A stretch of DNA of 64,000 bases, taken from positions 1 to 64,000 of the forward strand of contig JAIXMR010000085.1 in assembly GCA_025677835.1 (NCBI GenBank), in the 5' to 3' direction. Source of the stretch: Sporodiniella umbellata (Eukaryota > Mucoromycota > Mucoromycetes > Mucorales > Rhizopodaceae). Made by a program: the position numbers and the translations under genes. Within the stretch, counting starts at the first letter, position 1. Each line of letters starts with the position of its first letter. Below are positions 58,625-64,000 of this stretch, piece by piece. Below the pieces are notes generated by a model. The model was not told where the DNA came from. It saw nothing but the letters and a program-made list of their open reading frames with translations, and ran no database searches.

Positions 58625-61600
58625 ATGGGCTCCTTTGATAAAAAGAAAAGCCAAAAGAGCTTTCAAAAAGGCAAAAATGCTGCACCAAAGAATGTAAGGT
58701 TTGCCGAAAAAAACGCAAAATCAGCAGACAAATCTACCAAGCCTGCCTCCAAGCAAGGAGTGGACAGCACCGATTCATTTGAAAAAGCGATTATGGAATT
58801 AGGTGGAACCAAAGGCGATTTAAAGTTTTTGGAAAACGTGGAGGACGACCAAGAAGTTATTGCTAACGAAGATGTCCAAGAAGAGGTAATTGGAAGAAAA
58901 ACAATGACTGGGTACTAAAGACAAACATGTCTAGACTTCTTTGAAAAACGAGTTGCAATCTTTTATGAAAAACATTGGACTTTCATCCAAAGTGTATGAA
59001 AAGGATATTGAAACAGAGGACGAAGAAGAAAGTGAAGAAGAAAGTGAAGAAGAAAGTGAAGAAGAAAGTGAAGAAGAAAGTGAAAAAGAAAGTAAAGAAG
59101 AAAGTGAGGAAGAAAGTGAGGAAGAAAGCGAAGAAGAAAGTGAAAAAGAAGAGGAAAGCGAAGCCCCTATGAAGATTCACGGAAACAAGTCTGCCAAAAG
59201 CTTGGTAAGAGAGTTTTGATAGATGATTGTTATTTCTGACAGCTTATTTTCCACGAAACTTTTAGCTTGTCGAGCCGACGCCTTTCTGGTACAAGGTTGA
59301 GCTACCGTCTGTATCGACAGAGAACGTCCAGCGTTTGGGGCCATTGGAAACTAGCGAAAAGTACGGTTACGCCAAACGACTGTTGGAAGAAGAAAATACA
59401 AAAGCTGAAACGCACCCTTTGTTGACATCGTCGAACCGTAGCTTTATGTCGAACATTATTACCTCGGGTACACTGAACGATAAGGTATCAGCGTTGACGC
59501 TGATGCTTCGAGAGTCCCCGATTCACGGCATAAAGACTTTGGAGAGTTTGATGACGATGGGAAGAAAGAAAGGAAGAAATGAGGCAGTGATGGCTGTGAC
59601 GAGTTTGAAAGATTTGTTGATTGGTTCCGTTTTACCAGACCGCAAGCTTATTTACTTTGCGGATCGACCTTTGGCAGCTGAGCAAGTGACCGATCTTCAC
59701 CTGATGGTCTGGGTCTTTGAAGACCATTTGAAGAAGACGTTTTTGGAGTACATTCAGCTGATGGAAGTAAGTTTAACGTGTCAACAAACAAACTGATGTC
59801 TTCTTTAGGAACTTGCACGTGACACTTTGATGCATGTTCGTAACAATATGGTGAGCTGTATCAACGACCTGCTTGTGAACAAGCCTGAACAAGAGCAGAA
59901 CCTGCTGAAGCTGCTGGTCAACAAGCTAGGCGATACGGACAACAAAGTAGCCGCCAAAGCGTCCCAATTGATTGTTGAGATGCTTGTACAACATCCGGGA
60001 ATGAAGACGGTTGTCATACGTGAACTAGAGCAGCTCGCCTTCCTACCATCGACCAGCGAAAAAGCACAATACTACACGCTTATTACGATGAATCAAACGA
60101 TTCTGACGGGCAAAGAGACAGCGGTGGCCAACAAGCTGGTAGAAATCTATTTTGTGTTTTTCCGAAAGCTGCTCAAGACGGTGGAACAAGAAGATAAAGC
60201 AGAGATGAAAAAGAAAAAGGAGAGTGCAGAAGCCGAAGAAGAGCAGGTGAAGAACAACAAAAAGATACAGAAAGAAAAAAGAGAGAAGAAGAAGGCACTT
60301 GAGCTAGAAGACCATCAGACAAAGATGGTAGCAGCGATTCTTACGGGAGTGAATCGAGCCTTCCACTTTGCCAATGTGTCAGACACAACGTAAGAAAAAG
60401 AGAGCACATGATAGGCGTTACACGTTGTCTTACGATTGTATTCATAGTGTGGAGGACAATTTGGAAACACTGTTCAAGATGACACATGCCAGCACTTTTA
60501 ATGCAGCCATCCAAGCTTTATCCCTCATCTTCACCGTCTCCCAAAGCAAACCAAGCGTATCCGACCGATTCTATCGCACGCTCTACGAATCCCTGCTGGA
60601 TCCCCGCATCCACCAAAGCTCCAAGCAAAGCATGTACCTCAACCTACTTTTCAAAGCCATCCGTGCCGATACAGACTTGCGACGTATCATGGCGTACGTG
60701 AAACGCATGGTACAAATCGCCTCTCGCCACCCACCGGCTTTTGTTTGTGGTATTTTTTTCCTTATTAGTCAGGTAGTTTTTCTAGATTGTTAGTGTGTTG
60801 TTGTTGTTGTTGTTGTTGTTTTTTGACGGTTTAAGTTTAGTTGATGCAAGCACAACCCGGGCTAAAGGTGATGCTAAAGACACCTGAAATGGAGGATGAC
60901 GAGGAGGAGCGCTATGTGGATGAGCCTGAAAAGGAAACTAAAACAACTCGAGTGGACTTGTACGATGGCAGAAAGCGAGACCCTCGATTTAGTCATGCCG
61001 AAAGGAGCTGTCTATGGGAATTGGTAAGATAAACCATCCGAACGCGCATGCTCCTTTTCAAGCTAAAAGCTTTTTTCTTTCACTTTTTTTTTTTTTTTTT
61101 TTTTTAGATTCCTTTCAAGACACACTATCACCCCTCGGTGGTTAAATATGCAGAGTCTCTCTTTGCAGGCGAAGTGATCACCCATCAACCGGACCTACAG
61201 CTCTTCTCGCTGATGCACTTTTTAGACAAATTTGTATATAAAAATCCCAAGAAGGCAGCTACGACCAAGGGACCGTCGATGATGCAGCCCCTTGCCAACA
61301 GTCGACGTGATGGCGGGATTCAATTCACCAAGGGATCATTCCAGTGTGCGCCTGTCAACAGTGATGATTTCGTTCAAAAGAAGCAGGACGCTGTGGCAGC
61401 CGATGAACTCTTTTTCCATAAATACTTTACCCAAAAGGCGGCCAGCCAACCCAAGAAGACAAAGAAAGAAGCGTCTGGGGAAGATGGAGAGGAAGACGAG
61501 GTCTGGCGTGCGATGATGTCCTCGATGCCTGGTGGATTGGATGAAGAGGGGGAAAGCGATGCAGAGGCGGTGGATTACGACGACGATGAAGACGATGAGA

Positions 61601-61863
61601 CACTCCAAGCTTTACTTGATGAAGAGAGCGACGGAGAAGAGGTTGAGTTTGGATCGGACGGAGAAGATATCGAGTTCATGAACGCTTCAGATATGGAAGA
61701 CATTGAACTTATGGACGCCACGGGCAGTACGAAGCGAGCCTTCCCTGACCAAGACGACTATCAAAGTGAAGAAGAAAAGAAACCCACCAAGAAGTCCAAG
61801 AAAGAACGCCTACCCACCTTTGCCACTTATGAAGACTACGCCCAACTCATTGAACAAGACTAA
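58625..61863 (+). CDS. MAK21: Mak21/Noc1, 60S ribosome biogenesis factor (CBF/Mak21 family)
   Basis: Seven exons (58625-58885, 58935-59204, 59266-59766, 59809-60389, 60448-60772, 60841-61023, 61108-61863) give 958 residues. A basic N-terminus and an acidic Glu-Glu-Ser repeat (exon 2) precede PTPFWYKVELPS, the conserved entry to the CBF/Mak21 region. Then come helical repeats (SALTLMLRESPIHGIKTLES, LKDLLIGSVLPDRKL, VEIYFVFFRKLL, AAILTGVNRAFHFA), SDRFYRTLYESLLDPRI, YDGRKRDPRFSHAERSCLWEL and FKTHYHPSVVKYAESL. The C-terminal third is acidic with a basic end. With Noc2 it forms an early pre-60S complex in the nucleolus. The gene starts 170 bp after the CCH1 stop, across a long T/A homopolymer pair. 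Confidence 0.97.
59027..59160 (+). repeat. In-frame GAAGAAAGT-type tandem repeat encoding Glu-Glu-Ser-Glu
   Basis: About ten 12-nt units within MAK21 exon 2, with occasional K or D replacements. The frame is kept, so copy number can vary without disrupting the protein. Confidence 0.9.
60797..60821. repeat. (GTT)n microsatellite in a MAK21 intron
   Basis: About eight GTT units in intron 5 (60773-60840), upstream of its TTTAG acceptor. Confidence 0.85.
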
Positions 61864-62349
61864 CACTCAACATCGCATCCTTCTTTCTACTTTATTCACA
61901 TTAAAAAAAGAACTAAAACATTCAGGTTTATCGATGATTCCCATCCACACTTGTCTTTGTTCAGTGGCTATTGAAAATCTCTCGTGGAACGTGTGACAAT
62001 GTTTAAATATTAAGCCTTGTGTGTGTGTGTGTGTAACGACTGTCGTAAAAAGAAAAAAAAAAAAAAAAAGGGACCTCGGAGATTCGTCCAGGCGCAGACC
62101 CAACGGGCGTGTAACACAGCACAAATCTTAAAAAAAAAAAAAAAAAAATGAGAGATACTTAAAGCGTTTGTTTCTTTTTTTTTTTTTTTTTTTTTCTTTT
62201 TTTTATACTTTCTTTTTGAACTCTCTTGTATTCAACGATTTATATCCCCTTTCAAAAAAAAAAAAAAACATATCATAATCATCATCATCATCATCATCAT
62301 CGTCATCCTAAGAATGCCTGTACCTGTTGAAAATTAGTTTCCTCGTCGT
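61864..62349. other. Intergenic between MAK21 and the SFP1-like gene
   Basis: Contains a short GT run near 62020, homopolymers (62049-62067, 62129-62147, 62175-62195, 62254-62268) and an (ATC)n microsatellite at 62277-62302, about 50 bp before the next start codon. Confidence 0.6.
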
Positions 62350-63599
62350 ATGAGTACGATTACGATACCAAAGCAAGACATTCACTTTGAGTAAGTGTGT
62401 GTATATGTGTAGAGGAATGACTGACAGTTGAATGTGTGTAGCTATGATTTTCAGCTCTGCCAACCGCAGACGGATATCGAAGGAGCGTTTGAATCCCGAG
62501 AATTAGAAGCGAGTTACTGCCGTGATTTTAAATGCTGTGGGTTAGTGCTAGAGGACCTTCACGACTTGTTGCCACATTACGAAGAGTGCCATGTCCGTGT
62601 GGAGGATGAAGACAGTGTTGTGAGGGTTGATTCAATGACAGTTTACAATCCCGACTTCTCTGCCACCGCAGTTCGACCGTAGTCGTTTACTATGGAACAA
62701 GTTAACATACTACGCACCGCAGTAGTTGTTAACTAATATAAATACGCTCAATTATTCTTAAATAAAACGATATCTTTATTCTGATCTTAATTCTACGCGA
62801 GAGCTACAGAGTTTTAGTATTTCACATCTAAACTCTCATTTCGTATTTCAAGTCCGATTATTTTAACAGCAGCAGTTTTTATGAAACGAGCAGCACAGAT
62901 GAAGAAGCTTGCTGGTCAAGCAGTAGTTCTACGGTGGATGAAGAAGAAACGATGGATGGCTTGAAAAGAAAAGCGGCTGCGTCTCTTTCCGAGTTGGGAC
63001 CCTCGATGGGTGAAGAGAAAAAGAACAAGCGTAGTTACAGCCAGGCGTTTGACCTGTTGACTCCATCTGCCGCCAAAAAGATGGCTCTTGCCTCGGGTGA
63101 ACACAGTCCGTTGCTGAACGATGAAGCGTTTCTGGCCCAAGCCGGTGCTTTCCTTGCCTCTGCCCAACAACACCACAATTTAAACGCAGACAAACCCTAC
63201 AAATGTCCTGTGGGCGGATGTGACAAGGCTTACAAAAACCCCAACGGATTAAAACATCACTCCCAACACGGTCATTGTAGCCTGTCGATGGATGAGAGTG
63301 AAAGTATCGCGTCTAAACCTTATCAATGTACCATTGGTGAATGTGGCAAACGTTACAAAAACCTCAACGGCCTCAAGTATCATATCGAACATTCTCATAT
63401 GGCCGCTCTCAACCATACCTTGGCTCTTTTCTCTTTCATCCTTCCTTCGAACCCTCCTCATTGGACGAAATCACGAGCACTACATCTACCCTATTTTAAA
63501 AAAAAAAAGTATATCCTCTCTGTATACACTCACACACTCACACATACTTATATATACACACATCTCCCCCTTTTTTTTTTTTTTTTTTTTTGTAAATAG
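62350..63599 (+). CDS. SFP1: Sfp1-like split C2H2 zinc-finger transcription factor
   Basis: Proposed exons are 62350-62390, 62442-62678 and 62870-63599. Exon 1 encodes MSTITIPKQDIHF. Exon 2 has a first Cys/His finger: RDFKCCGLVLEDLHDLLPHY then EECH. Exon 3 has an acidic Ser-rich segment, RSYSQAFDLLTPSAAKK, and two fingers with the Sfp1-type AYKNPNGLKHH and RYKNLNGLKYH signatures (KPYKCPVGGCDKAYKN, KPYQCTIGECGKRYKN). Sfp1 proteins drive ribosomal-protein and ribosome-biogenesis genes under TOR control. Intron 2 (191 nt) is long for this window; the chosen ends keep phase (GACC|GTAGTC and TTAACAG|CAGC). The true C-terminus is uncertain, because the frame passes through low-complexity Thr/His codons after the last finger. 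Confidence 0.82.
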
Positions 63600-63755
63600 T
63601 TTTCTCTCCCAAAAAAAAAAAAAAAAAAAGTCAATTTTTATTATTCTGAAATAAAAAGTAATGATGATTATTCTTACAAAAAAAAAAGGGAGAGATCCAA
63701 AGAGGCGAATGTGGATGATGAGTCTATACAGGTCTATACATTGAAAAGGATGAGA

Positions 63756-64000
63756 TTAGGAATGCCATGGTTGAAGGGTGGATTCGTTTTGAGAGTGTAA
63801 ACAGTGTTTGGGAAAGACACCTTTTGTGTTTTGGGAGAGGTTGATGCCCTGACACCAGCCATCGTCGTATTCGACCAAGAGTTCTACCTGATCACCGACC
63901 TGGATATCGATTTCGTCGCTGAGGGTGGGTGTGTAAGTAGCTGCGACAGAGTAGATGCCCAAGCCCTCGGGTCGATGTTCCATCGAGGGTGGATCAAAAC
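63756..64000 (-). CDS. C-terminal SH3 domain of a larger protein (cut by window edge)
   Basis: The frame is open from the right edge to a stop at 63756. It encodes FDPPSMEHRPEGLG, then a complete SH3 domain: YSVAATYTPTLSDEIDIQVG (ALYDY-like strand and RT loop), DQVELLVEYDDGWCQG (diverging turn and the ligand-binding Trp), NTKGVFPKHCL (GxFP strand). About ten residues follow. The Met at 63983 is probably internal, since the frame and a Pro-rich linker continue upstream. Such C-terminal SH3 domains occur in fungal signalling and actin or polarity scaffolds (for example Fus1-like membrane proteins), but the full protein is not visible. Confidence 0.85.
   Translation of the reverse strand, partial: FDPPSMEHRPEGLGIYSVAATYTPTLSDEIDIQVGDQVELLVEYDDGWCQGINLSQNTKGVFPKHCLHSQNESTLQPWHS

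Noticed and set aside
58975..59180. Lys/Val-rich and Phe-rich frames over the MAK21 acidic repeat
   Set aside because: These are alternative readings of the GAAGAAAGT tandem repeat, not separate genes.

Overview
The window looks like nuclear DNA of a filamentous fungus, most likely an early-diverging Mucoromycota/Mucorales-type mould. Reasons: AT-rich spacers, many short GT-AG introns (roughly 40-80 nt), very frequent A/T homopolymers of 15-40 nt in introns and spacers, and a fungal gene set (velvet regulator, Cch1-type calcium channel, Itc1, Sfp1-like zinc finger, Dph2, Coa6, Mak21, Bms1). The species assignment is inference. All gene models below were built by hand from splice signals and reading-frame continuity, so boundaries are good to a base or so where donor, acceptor and phase agree, and weaker where stated.

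Layout. 1-10 kb: a secreted aspartic protease cut by the window edge (minus), PEX22 (minus), BMS1 (plus), and an APC/CAT-type amino-acid permease (minus). 10-18 kb: an 8 kb gene-poor AT-rich tract with one clear coding-like fragment. 18-31 kb: an NPC2/ML-domain lipid-transfer protein (minus), METTL25B/RRNAD1-like methyltransferase (plus), velvet regulator (minus), NADH-cytochrome b5 reductase (plus), a GC-richer intronless ankyrin protein (minus), a small PP1-docking-motif protein (plus) and MsrA (plus). 31-41 kb, all minus: an importin-alpha-like ARM protein, an unknown two-TM protein, COA6, DPH2 and VPS74/GOLPH3. 42-47 kb: ITC1 (plus) converging on ALG5 (minus). 47-51 kb: decayed mobile-element DNA, including the remains of a TnpB/Fanzor-like gene. 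51-64 kb: the 19-exon CCH1 calcium channel, MAK21/NOC1, an SFP1-like zinc-finger gene (all plus) and the C-terminal end of an SH3 protein (minus) at the right edge.

There are no operons; genes are independent units. Themes that recur: ribosome biogenesis and translation (BMS1, MAK21, SFP1-like regulator, DPH2), the secretory pathway and glycosylation (VPS74, ALG5, aspartic protease), organelle function (PEX22, COA6), lipid/redox metabolism (ML protein, cytochrome b5 reductase, MsrA) and chromatin or transcription (ITC1, ankyrin protein, velvet).

Most interesting observations: a 5-nt microexon flanked by a GC-AG intron that is required to keep the ML-domain protein in frame; a decayed TnpB/Fanzor-like element with its catalytic centre deleted; a CCH1 pore in which the domain I glutamate is glutamine; and an importin-alpha-like protein with no basic IBB domain.
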